Assembly: GCA_019359395.1 (NCBI GenBank)
Contig: JAHHHK010000003.1
Location: forward strand, 248,001 to 312,000
Direction of reading: 5' to 3'
Origin: Komarekiella atlantica HA4396-MV6
Lineage (GTDB): Bacteria > Cyanobacteriota > Cyanobacteriia > Cyanobacteriales > Nostocaceae
Length of the DNA stretch: 64,000 bases
Positions 1 to 8,981 of this stretch are shown here, piece by piece. The notes beneath the pieces are model-generated. The model searched no databases and was not told the DNA's origin. It was given only the letters and a program-made list of their open reading frames with translations. How positions within the stretch are numbered: position 1 is the first letter of the stretch; every line of letters starts with the position of its first letter. The translations under genes were made by a program, and so were the position numbers.

Positions 1-106
1 ATATTGAGCAGGAACTAGCTAAAAAAGAGCGATCGCACTCCAGCAAGGTTAGAGAGCAATCCTTGGTTCTGCAAAACAGCGATCGCGCTCCAGCAAGTAC
101 AATGAG

Positions 107-126
107 GGTACAACTAGTGTTGTACC
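107..126. promoter_or_regulatory. Perfect inverted repeat, probable antitoxin operator
   Basis: Two 8-base arms, GGTACAAC and GTTGTACC, are separated by TAGT. The site lies 16 bases before the ATG of the broken antitoxin at 143. Small ribbon-helix-helix antitoxins usually repress their own operon from such palindromes, so an operator role is inferred from position and symmetry. Just upstream, two near-identical 20-base copies containing HIP1 (27-47 and 77-97) form a direct repeat of unknown meaning. Confidence 0.5.
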
Positions 127-142
127 TCAAGGGGCTGAGACA

Positions 143-358
143 ATGAAACGCACACTCTATATTCCTGATGAGTTGTGCGCACAACTTGAGCAATACTTAA
201 AAGATCACCCAGAGCAAAACCCATCAAGTGTTGTATAGGCAGCACTGGCGGAAAAGTTACGCCCCAAAAATGGTTCAAGGCTACTATCGCTAGCAGGAAT
301 CGTAGAAAATGCTCCTACAGATGCTTCAGTTAATGAAGACTATTTGATACAAGGATGA
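143..358 (+). pseudogene. Antitoxin gene with an in-frame TAG at codon 32
   Basis: The frame opens at ATG 143 with MKRTLYIPDELCAQLEQYL, which resembles a short ribbon-helix-helix CopG/VapB-type antitoxin. A TAG at 236-238 interrupts it. The same frame then continues with AALAEKLRPKNG and ends in a TGA (356-358) that overlaps the toxin ATG at 355. This is the normal layout of a two-gene toxin-antitoxin operon, so a single substitution (for example CAG to TAG) is the simplest explanation. The product would be about 71 residues if the stop were read through; as it stands only 31 residues are made. Alternatives are a sequencing error or suppression of the stop. The family is assigned from the sequence pattern only. 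Confidence 0.7.
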
Positions 359-762
359 AGCGTCTGCTTTTGGATGCAGGCCCCCTGATTGCTCTGGTTT
401 CTGTCCAAGATGACTACTATCAGGGATGCAAAGCGGGTTTTAGTAAGTTACCAGCGTTGTTTGGTGAGGTTCTAACCCCTCTACCAGTGCTGTTTGAAGT
501 TTACAAGTTTGTACTGCGAGAACAATCGAGCCGTGCTGCAATGACTGCACTAGGCGTCATTAGTGAGAATACGGTGACTGTACCAATGAGCATGGAAATG
601 TTTCAGGAGATTTACAGCATGGTTCGCCACATACCAGACTGGCAAGGAAGTTTAGAGGATGCCTCTGTTGTAGCGGTAGCTCAACTTTATAACGCTAGTG
701 TTTGGACATTGGATTACAGAGATTTAAGTTGGTTCAAGACTCTGAAATTGTGGTCACCATGA
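355..762 (+). CDS. PIN-domain toxin (VapC-like ribonuclease)
   Basis: A 135-residue single-domain PIN protein; such toxins are Mg-dependent RNases that cut tRNA, rRNA or mRNA. The expected acidic residues are visible: D7 in LLLDAGPL, E48 in VLFEVYK, E101/D102 in LEDASVVA and D120/D123 in TLDYRDLSWF. The start overlaps the stop of the upstream antitoxin frame (ATGA), so translation should be coupled to it. The toxin looks intact while its antitoxin carries a nonsense codon. Either a trace of full-length antitoxin is made, another antitoxin in the genome compensates, or this PIN protein is harmless. Family assignment is firm; the RNA target is unknown. Confidence 0.8.
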   Translation: MKRLLLDAGPLIALVSVQDDYYQGCKAGFSKLPALFGEVLTPLPVLFEVYKFVLREQSSRAAMTALGVISENTVTVPMSMEMFQEIYSMVRHIPDWQGSLEDASVVAVAQLYNASVWTLDYRDLSWFKTLKLWSP

Positions 763-880
763 TCATTGCACAAGTCAGTTGAAACATTACCAATTTGAGC
801 TATAGTGTCCAATTCCCAATCTTGCCTATAACGCTACACTAAAAAAGTAAAGAAATGTAAATAAATTAACTTTTGCCAAC

Positions 881-1828
881 ATGGAAACCGTCACATTGGG
901 ACAAAACGGCCCAGCTGTTACACCTCTTTGCATAGGCACTTGGGCTTGGGGTGATAAACTCTTTTGGAACTATGGCGATAACTATGGTCAAGAACAGTTA
1001 CAAGAAGCTTTTACAGCAGCTTTAGAAGCTGGTGTTACCTTCTTCGACACTGCGGAAATTTACGGAATGGGAAAAAGCGAGAAATTTTTGGGGCAATTCC
1101 TGCAACAAACACAACAACCAGTGCAAATCGCCACAAAATTTGGCCCTCTACCGTGGCGATTTACAGGTCAATCGGTTTCCGATGCCTTAACAGAAAGCCT
1201 CAAACGGCTACAACTAGAGCGAATCGCCCTGTATCAAGTGCATTGGCCTTTTGCTTTCCTTTTAAGTCAAGAAACTCTGATGAATGCCTTAGCAGACGAG
1301 GTGAAGCGAGGCAGAATTGCCGCAGTAGGTGTTAGTAATTACTCGGCAGAGCAAATGCGAGACGCACACCAAATATTGGCAGCCCGTGGAGTGCCTTTAG
1401 CTGTAAACCAGGTACGTTACTCTTTAATTACTCGCCAAATTGAAAGTAAAGGTATTATGGCAACTGCTCGTGAGTTGGGTGTGACTATCTTGGCATATAG
1501 TCCTTTAGCGCAGGGATTACTCACAGGTAAGTATACTATCGACAGTACTGAAACTCCTAGTGGAGCGAGAAAGATAGACCCACGATTTACTAAAGAAGGT
1601 TTGCAAAAAATTGCACCTGTGATATCTTTACTACGCAGTTTGGGAGAAAAATATGATCGCACCCCTGCCCAAGTTGCTCTCAACTGGTTAATTGCTCAAG
1701 AGAACGTCATTCCCATTGCTGGGGTAAAGACAGCTCAACATGTACGACAGAATGCTGGTGCTTTGGGCTGGAGACTGAGCGAAGATGAAATTAAGCAGCT
1801 AGAGGAAGTTAGTCGCCCTTGGCTGTAG
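881..1828 (+). CDS. Aldo/keto reductase
   Basis: A 315-residue NADPH-dependent aldo/keto reductase with a TIM barrel, probably cytosolic. Visible signatures are FFDTAEIYG near residue 55 (catalytic Asp and Tyr), ATKFGP (catalytic Lys), the QVHWP strand (catalytic His), GVSNYSAEQM, and the C-terminal IPIAGVKTAQHVRQN nucleotide-binding segment. The length is normal. Many cyanobacterial members act on aldehydes or quinone-like carbonyls, but the substrate cannot be told from sequence. It appears monocistronic: an AT-rich gap of about 120 bases precedes it and a strong palindrome begins at its stop codon. Confidence 0.9.
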   Translation: METVTLGQNGPAVTPLCIGTWAWGDKLFWNYGDNYGQEQLQEAFTAALEAGVTFFDTAEIYGMGKSEKFLGQFLQQTQQPVQIATKFGPLPWRFTGQSVSDALTESLKRLQLERIALYQVHWPFAFLLSQETLMNALADEVKRGRIAAVGVSNYSAEQMRDAHQILAARGVPLAVNQVRYSLITRQIESKGIMATARELGVTILAYSPLAQGLLTGKYTIDSTETPSGARKIDPRFTKEGLQKIAPVISLLRSLGEKYDRTPAQVALNWLIAQENVIPIAGVKTAQHVRQNAGALGWRLSEDEIKQLEEVSRPWL

Positions 1829-1856
1829 TAGAGATGTTGCAATGCAACGTCTCTAC
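1828..1856. repeat. 29-base palindrome between convergent genes
   Basis: Arms GTAGAGATGTTGC and GCAACGTCTCTAC flank AAT, with one G-T type mismatch. The hairpin starts at the last base of the aldo/keto reductase stop codon and covers the stop codon of the opposing Uma2 gene. It matches the style of palindromes dispersed in Nostoc genomes and may also act as a two-way transcription end. Confidence 0.6.
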
Positions 1857-2431
1857 TCAAACACAGGGGGCCACAGTTCTGATACTGTTAGCTCCCAACC
1901 TGGTAGTAAATCTGGTAGCGTCAGTTTGTCGTTGTCTTGCAAGACTACTGGCTCTTGGTTAAGCCGATAAACTGTTAGCGTCAATTTATCAGGGTCAATC
2001 AAGATACCAACTGTACATCCCAGTTGTAAGAATAGCTGAATCTTTTCTACTAGTGGTTTGATGCGATCTGACTTAGATTTGATTTCTACCATCAAGTCAG
2101 GTACTAGCTCTACAAAATCGCGCTGGCTTCTCTTGAGTCTATCAGCACGAACAAAAGACACATCGGGAGCGCGGAGATTTCGTTTTTCGTTATCAACTTC
2201 TTTCCCGTTTTCAGTTTCTAATGTAGGCAAAATAAAACCAGCGCTAGAACCAGTCACCCGTCCTAGCCGCTGTGGGCGTACCCAATTAGCCATCTGGCGT
2301 GCAAATTCTATACCTATTTCCTCTGACTCATAATCTGATGGGCCCATAACAAGTATATTTCCGTCTACCAGCTCCATCTGCCAGTCGGGATGCTCTGCTT
2401 GTAGTTGCTCTAAGTCTGTAATGGTGAACAT
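1853..2431 (-). CDS. Uma2 family protein (DUF820, PD-(D/E)XK nuclease fold)
   Basis: A 192-residue member of the Uma2/DUF820 family, which is greatly expanded in cyanobacteria. Family marks are the N-terminal WQMELVDGNILVMGP, RAPDVSFVRADR in the middle (acidic residue of the nuclease core), LMVEIKSKSD (the ExK part of the PD-(D/E)XK signature) and the C-terminal LPGWELTVSELWPP. The fold is that of restriction-type endonucleases, but no physiological substrate is established. The start at ATG 2431 fits the usual N-terminus. It is a single gene facing the aldo/keto reductase; its stop lies inside the shared palindrome. Confidence 0.85.
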   Translation of the reverse strand: MFTITDLEQLQAEHPDWQMELVDGNILVMGPSDYESEEIGIEFARQMANWVRPQRLGRVTGSSAGFILPTLETENGKEVDNEKRNLRAPDVSFVRADRLKRSQRDFVELVPDLMVEIKSKSDRIKPLVEKIQLFLQLGCTVGILIDPDKLTLTVYRLNQEPVVLQDNDKLTLPDLLPGWELTVSELWPPVFE

Positions 2432-2531
2432 AAGATTACGGAAAATATATCTTTAATCATGTTCCTACAAACTAACAGAAGAAATTAGCTGTCCTTGGGT
2501 GCAAGTCATTAGTCCTTTGTCCTTGTTTCTC

Positions 2532-2570
2532 ACTAATGACAAATGACTAATGACAAGTGACTAATGACTA
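2532..2570. repeat. Short tandem repeat, unit close to AAATGACTAATGAC
   Basis: About two and a half imperfect copies of a 14-base unit built on ACTAATGAC. The tract ends inside the stop codon of the downstream helicase gene. This is the short tandemly repeated repetitive (STRR) class common in Nostoc and Anabaena. Confidence 0.7.
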
Positions 2571-4109
2571 AGAAGCCGATTCTCTAGCTGTATGTGAACC
2601 TAGCTTTTTATTCGTAGGCGACACAGAAGACTCACGACTGGTTGTCCGCAGCTTGGGCTTGGGAGTACCATGTCTTTCTTCTTCACCATTACTGCTATCC
2701 GATTTGCTCCAAGATGAGCGAGTGCGATCGCCAGAAGATTCACGACGTTTGTTCAGCCTTGGTTTGGGAGTAGGGCCGTTGTCTTCTTGGGGAATTTCTA
2801 CATCTGATTGCAGCCAAGCGGGGCGAGTTTGATCGTAAGCAATTTGCAATGCAGCTGCGGCGATCGCCTGAGCATCGTATTCTTCAATCAGTTCGCTAAC
2901 TATCGGCAAAAATGAAGCTAAACGCTCGCCTGTCAAAGCTTCACGCACTTGTTCTTGCAATTTCAGGATGTGACGCGCTTCAATTTGTGCCCGCGTTGGA
3001 ATCGATAGCAATTGCCAACTTTGGCGGTTATGGCGTTCAAATGTCTGCTGCTTGCGCCGCTCAAAAGGCTGTACTAAAGAAATTGCTGTTCCTTCTTTCC
3101 CGGCTCGACCAGTACGACCAATACGGTGGACGTAGGTTTCTACGCTATCGGGTAAGTCGTAGTTGATCACGTGCGATAGTTGATCGACATCCAATCCCCG
3201 TGCTGCAATATCAGTTGCTACCACCCAGCGCACTTGGCGATTGCGGAATCGGCTCAATAATCTTTCCCGTGCTTGCTGTGATAAGTCGCCGTGGTATTCA
3301 TCGACACTATGACCAGCTGTTTGCAGTTGATTGGTAAGTTCTGCGGCTGTGCGTCTGGTACGAACAAAGATTAAAGCTGTTTCTGGGTCTTCCATTTCCA
3401 GAATCGGCTGTAAAGCTTTAGCTTTTGTCCAGTGGCGGGGAATCAGGTAAGCTACCTGATTGATTTTATTGGGAGCAGCTTTTGGCTGCTCAACGGTAAC
3501 TGTCGCAGGCGATCGCAAAAACTTGTTCACCAACATGCGAATCGATGGCGGCATTGTTGCCGAGAATAAAGCTGTTTGGCGATCTACGGGTGCTTGAGAA
3601 AGAATTTTCACCACATCATCGATAAAGCCCATGCTCAGCATTTCATCGGCTTCATCCAACACAAACCACTTTACTTGGTCGAGCTTTAAACAACCGCGAT
3701 CCAGCAAGTCAATCACTCGTCCTGGCGTACCCACTACCATGTGAACGCCACGTTTAAGTTGTAAAATTTGACGGTCAATTGATTGACCACCGTAGATTGC
3801 TAACACTCGCAATCCTTCATTGCCAATAAACTGCTCAATGGCATCGTGAACTTGCATTGCTAATTCACGAGTTGGTGTTAAAACTATGGCTTGCACGGCC
3901 CTTTGATTAACATCCAGCCGCTCTAAAATTGGCAATGAAAATGCTGCTGTTTTACCTGTTCCAGTTTGAGATTGACCCACTACATCACGACCCGCCAGCA
4001 GTTGGGGAATGGCTTGCACTTGAATGTTAGTTGGTTCGGTAAAGCCGATTTTTTCTAGTTGCTCGACGCGTTCTTGGGAAATACCTAATTCTTGAAACGA
4101 AAGATTCAT
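2568..4109 (-). CDS. crhR: DEAD-box RNA helicase, CrhR type
   Basis: A 513-residue ATP-dependent RNA helicase. Motifs in order are the Q motif (PTNIQVQAIP), motif I SQTGTGKT (about 47-54), PTRELA, TPGR, DEAD (152-155), SAT, and HRIGRTGRAG. The segment LTGERLASFLP followed by EEYDAQAIAAAAL after the helicase core is like the cyanobacterial cold- and redox-responsive helicase CrhR. The C-terminus is a basic, Ser/Arg-rich tail, as expected for RNA binding. ATG 4109 is preferred over the TTG just before it because AGGAGAG lies at normal spacing. CrhR-type proteins unwind and anneal RNA during cold stress. The orthologue name is inferred from memory of the family. Confidence 0.88.
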   Translation of the reverse strand: MNLSFQELGISQERVEQLEKIGFTEPTNIQVQAIPQLLAGRDVVGQSQTGTGKTAAFSLPILERLDVNQRAVQAIVLTPTRELAMQVHDAIEQFIGNEGLRVLAIYGGQSIDRQILQLKRGVHMVVGTPGRVIDLLDRGCLKLDQVKWFVLDEADEMLSMGFIDDVVKILSQAPVDRQTALFSATMPPSIRMLVNKFLRSPATVTVEQPKAAPNKINQVAYLIPRHWTKAKALQPILEMEDPETALIFVRTRRTAAELTNQLQTAGHSVDEYHGDLSQQARERLLSRFRNRQVRWVVATDIAARGLDVDQLSHVINYDLPDSVETYVHRIGRTGRAGKEGTAISLVQPFERRKQQTFERHNRQSWQLLSIPTRAQIEARHILKLQEQVREALTGERLASFLPIVSELIEEYDAQAIAAAALQIAYDQTRPAWLQSDVEIPQEDNGPTPKPRLNKRRESSGDRTRSSWSKSDSSNGEEERHGTPKPKLRTTSRESSVSPTNKKLGSHTARESAS

Positions 4110-4130
4110 CAACTCTCCTAAGATTTTATT

Positions 4131-4156
4131 TTGGATTTTTTGGATTTTTTGGATTA
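4131..4156. repeat. Tandem TTGGATTTTT repeat upstream of the helicase
   Basis: Nearly three copies of a 9-10 base T-rich unit lie about 20-45 bases upstream of the helicase ATG, in the probable leader or promoter. They could be a simple replication-slippage repeat. No regulatory role can be read from the sequence. Confidence 0.5.
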
Positions 4157-4212
4157 GTCATTAGTTATTTGCTTCTTAGTCATTAAACAAAGGACAAATG
4201 ACAAATGACAAT

Positions 4213-5532
4213 TTAATTATTGACAACTTGACCATATAGGTCGTATGTATCGGCATAGTGAATCGCTACTGGGACGATTGCTCCTAATTTTGCTGTGCCT
4301 TTAACATAAACTTGACCATCGACCTCTGGGGAAAATCTACCTGAACGACCGATTAATTCACCACTTTCAGGATTTTCTTGCTCAATCAGGACATCAACAA
4401 TTTTGCCTACTTCCTGTTGATTTTTCTTTTGAGAAATTGGTTGCTGGAGTTCCATCAGCTGATATCGGCGCTCGTCCATCACTTTTTGAGATAGCTGATT
4501 CGGTAGCTTGTAAGCGGGGGTTCCCTCTTCAGGCGAAAAAGTGAAGACACCAACATGGTCAAATTCATGCCGCTGGACGAACTCTAGTAGATGCTCAAAA
4601 TGCTCTGTTGTTTCTCCTGGAAAGCCAACAATAAATGTTGTCCGTAGCACTGCTGATGGTAGCGCCGTTTTGATGCCATCTATAATCCCATCATTTACAC
4701 GTCCTTGCCAAGGACGATTCATGGCGCGAAGAATTTCAAGATGAGAATGTTGTAAGGGCAAATCCAAGTAGGGCAAGACGTTGGGTGTTTCTTGGATTGC
4801 CGCTATGACATCTGGAGTCAATCCAGTGGGATAAGCGTAGTGCATTCTTATCCACGGGACATTTACTTTGCCCAAAGCGCGAAGTAATTCGGCTAACTTT
4901 GGCTTACCGTAAATATCCAGACCGTAATTAGTCGTGATTTGGGAAATTAGAATAATTTCCTGCACCCCTTGACTAACTAGTTGCTCGGCTTCGGCAACAA
5001 TAGATTCAATAGTACGCGATCGCTGGTTTCCTCTTAGATAAGGAATAATACAAAACGCACAACGATAATCACATCCTTCGGCAACTCGCAGGTAAGCTAC
5101 ACCTTCGGTTGTAGTACGATAGCGTGGTGTAGTTTCGTCGGCAATGTAGGTTGGTTCGATACTAACCTGCTTGACCCGCTCGCCTTGTTCCACCCGCTCA
5201 ATTACATTTACAATTTTGTGATAGTCGCCTGTACCTACTACAGCTACCGCTTCTGGCAACTCATCCAATAATTGTTCTTGGAAGTGTTGCGCCATGCAGC
5301 CAGTGATTACGATTTTTTTGTCTGCCTCTGCAAGCTCCACCAAAGTTCTAACAGATTCTTCTCTTGCTGCTTCGATAAAACTACAGGTATTAACAATAAC
5401 GTAATCTGCTAACTCTTCGTTTGTATCTACACCATAGCCTGCTTCTACCAGCAGTCCTAACATATGTTCTGTATCAATTCGATTTTTCTCGCAGCCTAGG
5501 TGAGAAATTGCAATTGTTGGCTTATCACCCAT
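4213..5532 (-). CDS. rimO: Ribosomal protein S12 methylthiotransferase RimO
   Basis: 439 residues. This radical-SAM enzyme adds a methylthio group to the conserved Asp of ribosomal protein S12. The N-terminal UPF0004 domain carries C14 ([10 protein letters not shown]), C50 (VNTCSF) and C79 (TGCM), ligands of the auxiliary 4Fe-4S cluster. The radical-SAM motif CDYRCAFC gives C154, C158 and C161. A TRAM domain closes the protein ([20 protein letters not shown] onward). [10 protein letters not shown] separates it from the related tRNA enzyme MiaB. It is transcribed in the same direction as the helicase, about 100 bases upstream, so the two could be cotranscribed. Confidence 0.95.
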   Translation of the reverse strand: MGDKPTIAISHLGCEKNRIDTEHMLGLLVEAGYGVDTNEELADYVIVNTCSFIEAAREESVRTLVELAEADKKIVITGCMAQHFQEQLLDELPEAVAVVGTGDYHKIVNVIERVEQGERVKQVSIEPTYIADETTPRYRTTTEGVAYLRVAEGCDYRCAFCIIPYLRGNQRSRTIESIVAEAEQLVSQGVQEIILISQITTNYGLDIYGKPKLAELLRALGKVNVPWIRMHYAYPTGLTPDVIAAIQETPNVLPYLDLPLQHSHLEILRAMNRPWQGRVNDGIIDGIKTALPSAVLRTTFIVGFPGETTEHFEHLLEFVQRHEFDHVGVFTFSPEEGTPAYKLPNQLSQKVMDERRYQLMELQQPISQKKNQQEVGKIVDVLIEQENPESGELIGRSGRFSPEVDGQVYVKGTAKLGAIVPVAIHYADTYDLYGQVVNN

Positions 5533-6350
5533 ATTTTGAAAAAATCTTCAGTTTCTTTTTCTTGTAATCAAACATTCAAGCACTAGCTCCGCTGTTTTAC
5601 TATCAGCATCTTTATGAGGACAGTGCAGTAGTAGATTACCACTGTCATCAACTGTCTGTGGACTGATGACCCTATCAATATATAGAAATAGAGGTCATGT
5701 TATGATATTCTTATCAATCTGTTCCCCAGGGTAAAATGAAGTGTCTTTGGGTACATTTGACACTTGTAATCTTTTTTAACAATTCGCCTGTTGGTATTTT
5801 ATATTACCGCAGCGTATGCGTTGTTAATTTACCCATCGGGAAGCCGCCCAAAGGGCTTGTTGTGAGAAGTCGCTACCCTCAGGGAAATCGCGCTCTTTGC
5901 GAGACGCTCTGTGAACGCGACTACGCCTAATAAAGCAGTAATGTTACCCTGGCGATTGGCTGGCCCCAACGACAAATGTGTGGGTGAGACGCCTAAACCA
6001 AGGAAAGCTGCCTCGCGTCTTGTGAGTGGCAAACTCCTCTTGTTAGCCAGGTTTTATCTTAACATATCTTATGGGAGGTTTGACCCCAATTTCCGTCTTA
6101 GGATGGAGGCAGCAAACCGACCATCAGAAAACACATTTGACTAGTTAGTTAAAAGTCAAGAGTCAATGGTCAAAAGTCAAGAGTCAATGGTCAGTCCAGA
6201 GTCAATGGTCAAAAGCTCTTGGACTCTAGACTTTTGAACGCCAAATGCTAAGAAAGCGGGAACGCTAAAAGCGAACAAGTTGAGCCAATGTAGTGGCTCC
6301 TCTAGACTTTTAATTTTGGACTCTGGACTCCGCGAGGCGGATTTAAAGAC
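5533..6350. other. 818-base intergenic region with interspersed and tandem repeats
   Basis: No convincing gene is present; short open frames here lack family features and are built from repeats. Bases about 5860-5930 contain a GC-rich Nostoc interspersed repeat (fragments such as GAAGTCGCTACCCTCAGGG and TTTGCGAGACGCTCTGTG). 6151-6210 is a tandem array. The 3' end serves as leader for btpA. Confidence 0.6.
6151..6210. repeat. Tandem 21-base repeat upstream of btpA
   Basis: Two perfect copies of a 21-base unit (6151-6171 and 6172-6192, ending GAGTCAATGGTC) are followed by a shortened third copy to 6210. It is built on the heptamer-like AGTCAA, as in cyanobacterial STRR sequences. It lies about 140 bases before the btpA start. 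Confidence 0.8.
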
Positions 6351-7196
6351 GTGGACTTATATCAGCTATTTAAAACTCGCTCACCAATAATTGGCGTGGT
6401 TCACCTGTTACCACTGCCTACTTCACCTCGTTGGGGAGGTAGCTTAAAAGCGGTAATTGACCGCGCCGAACAAGAAGCTACAGCCCTGGCTAGCGGGGGT
6501 GTTGATGGGATAATTGTGGAGAATTTTTTTGATGCGCCGTTTACCAAAAATCAAGTTGATCCAGCGGTTGTGAGTGCCATGACTGTGGTGGTGCAGCGGA
6601 TACAGAATTTGGTGACATTGCCTGTGGGCTTAAATATTTTGCGAAATGACGCCAAAAGTGCAATGGCGATCGCTAGCTGTGTGCGATCGCAATTTATCCG
6701 CGTCAATGTTCTCACAGGAGTGATGGCAACCGACCAAGGATTAATTGAAGGAGAAGCCCATCAATTACTCCGCTATCGCAGAGAGCTAGGTTGTGATGTC
6801 AAAATCCTGGCCGATGTATTAGTGAAGCACGCCCGTCCTTTAAGTTCTCCAAATCTCACAGTTGCCGTGAAAGACACAATTGAAAGGGGATTAGCAGATG
6901 GGGTAATTTTGTCCGGTTGGGCTACTGGTAACCCTCCTAACTTAGAAGATTTGGAACTAGCTTGTGGTGCAGCAGGTGGTACACCAGTGTTCATCGGTAG
7001 TGGAGCTAATTGGGAGAATATTGATACATTGATGCAAGGAGCAGATGGTGTAATTGTTTCTAGTTCCTTGAAACGCCACGGACGAATTGAGCAACCAATT
7101 GATCCAATTCGCGTCAGTCAATTTGTGGAAGCCGCACGCCGGAGTTGGAACTCCAAAGCTGAAAGCAAATCGATTTCCTCAGTGAAGCTACATTAA
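6351..7196 (+). CDS. btpA: BtpA, photosystem I biogenesis protein
   Basis: 281 residues of the BtpA/SgcQ family, a TIM-barrel-like fold. The N-terminus PIIGVVHLLPLPTSPRW, the GVDGIIVENFFDAPF segment and GLADGVILSGWATG are family hallmarks. In Synechocystis, BtpA is a thylakoid-surface protein needed to accumulate PsaA/PsaB reaction-centre proteins, especially in the cold. Translation starts at GTG 6351; the conserved YQLFKTRSPIIG follows at once, so an upstream ATG is not needed. The gene is preceded by tandem repeats and followed by about 100 bases of heptamer repeats before the VKOR gene. Confidence 0.93.
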   Translation: MDLYQLFKTRSPIIGVVHLLPLPTSPRWGGSLKAVIDRAEQEATALASGGVDGIIVENFFDAPFTKNQVDPAVVSAMTVVVQRIQNLVTLPVGLNILRNDAKSAMAIASCVRSQFIRVNVLTGVMATDQGLIEGEAHQLLRYRRELGCDVKILADVLVKHARPLSSPNLTVAVKDTIERGLADGVILSGWATGNPPNLEDLELACGAAGGTPVFIGSGANWENIDTLMQGADGVIVSSSLKRHGRIEQPIDPIRVSQFVEAARRSWNSKAESKSISSVKLH

Positions 7197-7262
7197 GTAC
7201 TGGGGACTGGGGACTAGGGACTATAGACTAGGACAAAGTTTTCCAAATACTCAATCCCCAGT

Positions 7263-7290
7263 ACCCAATACCCAATACCCAATACCCAAT
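7263..7290. repeat. Four tandem ACCCAAT heptamers
   Basis: Four exact copies of ACCCAAT end eight bases before the VKOR start codon, where a ribosome binding site would normally sit. It is a classic cyanobacterial STRR. A second, imperfect tract based on TGGGGAC lies at 7200-7225. Confidence 0.9.
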
Positions 7291-7298
7291 AGCAGTTT

Positions 7299-8285
7299 AT
7301 GATTCGCCGCCGTTCTACCCCTTGGATTCATAAATGGTCGCGCCCATTGATGGGGGCGATCGCTGGATGTGGTGCTTTAACAACAGGTTATATCACTATA
7401 GAAAAGTTAACAGGAGGCAGTGCAGCTTGTCTGGCACAAGCTGGCGCCAAGGGCTGTAATGATGTACTTTCCAGTCCTTGGGCAACGGTTTTTGGTCAGC
7501 CATTAGCCTTGTTTGGGTTTTTGGCGTATACCAGCATGATGATATTTGCTTTAGCTCCCTTAGCAATTAAACCAGCTGAAAATAAGGAAAAGCGTCAAAA
7601 GCTAGAAAACTGGACATGGTTGCTGCTGTTGGTAGGGGCGATCGCCATGTCTATTTTTAGCAGCTACTTAATGTACCTGCTAGCATTCCAAATCAAAGCC
7701 TTCTGTCTTTACTGTATCGCCTCAGCTTTGTTCTCTCTCAGCCTTTTGGTACTGACGATTATTGGTCGTGATTGGGAGGATATTGGGCAAATCTTCTTTA
7801 CCGCCATCATTGTCGGGATGATCACGCTGATTGGCACTTTATGGGTCTTTTCTGGCGTGAATCAACAAGTTGTGACGCCCGGAACACCTGGACAACCTGT
7901 AAAAATTGCCTTTACTCCCCAGGTACAGCCTAACCCAGAATTTGGTTGGGAAATTACTACCACCTCTGGTGAGGCAGAAATCTCTCTAGCACGCCACTTG
8001 GCCAAGATAGGCGCTAAAGAATACAGTGCTTATTGGTGCCCTCATTGCCACGAACAAAAGTTGCTTTTCGGTAAAGAAGCCGGACAGATAATCGACGAAA
8101 ATATTAAGATAGAGTGTGCTGCCGATAGCCCAAAAGCTCAACCAGGACTATGTAAAGCTGCAAAAATTGAAGGCTTCCCTACTTGGATAATCAACGGTAA
8201 AAGCTATAGCGGAGTGCAAAACTTGGAGGAACTGGCGAGAGTTTCTGGTTATACAGGTTCTCGTAACTTCAAGTATTTCAAGTAG
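7299..8285 (+). CDS. VKOR-thioredoxin fusion (disulfide bond formation enzyme)
   Basis: 328 residues. The N-terminal half is a vitamin K epoxide reductase-type quinone oxidoreductase with about five membrane helices. It has a conserved loop Cys pair (SAACLAQAGAKGCNDV, near 45-55) and the active-site CLYC in a helix near residue 136. The C-terminal half is a thioredoxin-like domain with CPHC (YWCPHCHEQ, near residue 247) and a second Cys pair near 268-287. Cyanobacterial and plant (LTO1) proteins of this build form disulfides in lumen or periplasmic proteins such as PsbO, passing electrons to quinone. Start at ATG 7299; no Shine-Dalgarno is seen because a heptamer array occupies the position. 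Confidence 0.92.
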   Translation: MIRRRSTPWIHKWSRPLMGAIAGCGALTTGYITIEKLTGGSAACLAQAGAKGCNDVLSSPWATVFGQPLALFGFLAYTSMMIFALAPLAIKPAENKEKRQKLENWTWLLLLVGAIAMSIFSSYLMYLLAFQIKAFCLYCIASALFSLSLLVLTIIGRDWEDIGQIFFTAIIVGMITLIGTLWVFSGVNQQVVTPGTPGQPVKIAFTPQVQPNPEFGWEITTTSGEAEISLARHLAKIGAKEYSAYWCPHCHEQKLLFGKEAGQIIDENIKIECAADSPKAQPGLCKAAKIEGFPTWIINGKSYSGVQNLEELARVSGYTGSRNFKYFK

Positions 8286-8314
8286 TTGTCCTAAAAAAGC
8301 TTTTTTGTGACAAC
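8285..8314 (+). terminator. Hairpin at the end of the VKOR gene
   Basis: GTTGTC pairs with GACAAC around an inner A6GCT6 palindrome. It begins at the last base of the stop codon. An oligo-T run lies within the stem, so termination is plausible but not certain. Confidence 0.5.
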
Positions 8315-8981
8315 TTGGATTTTAGAACTAAATAGTTAACTGATTTGGGATTTGGATTTGCGATCGCGCAGTGTTAGCGGGTCTTGTCTACTACAGCATC
8401 TAGCTGCGCGGATTACACCAAGGGCGAATGAACTTCTTAAAGGCGGAGCATGAACCCGAAGAAATACCCCCAAACCAAATTATGTCTTGCAAAGTTGAGC
8501 CACTACTCAACTGGGGTTCATCGGCTTGTTTGCTCTTAACCTTCCCATAGGGTAGCAAGTGGCGTCTGTTCGCCTCTATCCGGCGCTCAAACTTTCCGCA
8601 AAATCTAAAATTGGCAGTCAACTGGATGAATACAGCAAAGTCTGTTTCCAGTTGGCTTTTTTGTTTTCGGTTTGACAATAAATTTGTGAGTTTAATTAAG
8701 AAAATTTTACCCGATGAGGCTTTTAACGTTGAATTAGTCGATCTCAAGTTAAACAATATTTATACTGAACATGTGCTGATAAATACAAAAGTTTCAGTTG
8801 CCGTTTAAGTAGATAATTAGTACTAATGAATGGTAATACATCAGAACTACCCAGGATTATATTGAGGAACCTCACTCTCATGGTAAAGATTTCTAGAAAC
8901 TCTGTATAGCTTCCAAGTGAGCTATATTCGCCAGGTAGTTGATAACTATATGAAATATAAAATATCTCTCCCCACTAGGTA
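8315..8981. other. 667-base intergenic region
   Basis: No gene can be supported. A 65-codon plus-strand frame (8611-8808) has a natural-looking C-terminal half (PDEAFNVELVDLKLNNIYTE), but it lacks a ribosome site and a known family; it might be a gene remnant. Bases 8400-8560 contain repeat-like sequence. The last 100 bases should hold the promoter of the CHASE2 gene. Confidence 0.4.

Noticed and set aside
5736-6144. Short frames in the rimO-btpA gap on both strands
   Set aside because: They are made of interspersed repeats and have no recognisable protein pattern.
6151-6210. Tandem 21-base repeats as a CRISPR array
   Set aside because: The units are directly adjacent with no spacers and there are no cas genes; they are STRR-type repeats. 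The same holds for the heptamer tracts at 2532, 7263 and 49866.
8400-8808. Two opposing frames of 118 and 65 codons before the CHASE2 gene
   Set aside because: They overlap each other and repeat-like DNA; neither has a ribosome site or a known family. A decayed gene on the plus strand is possible but unproven.
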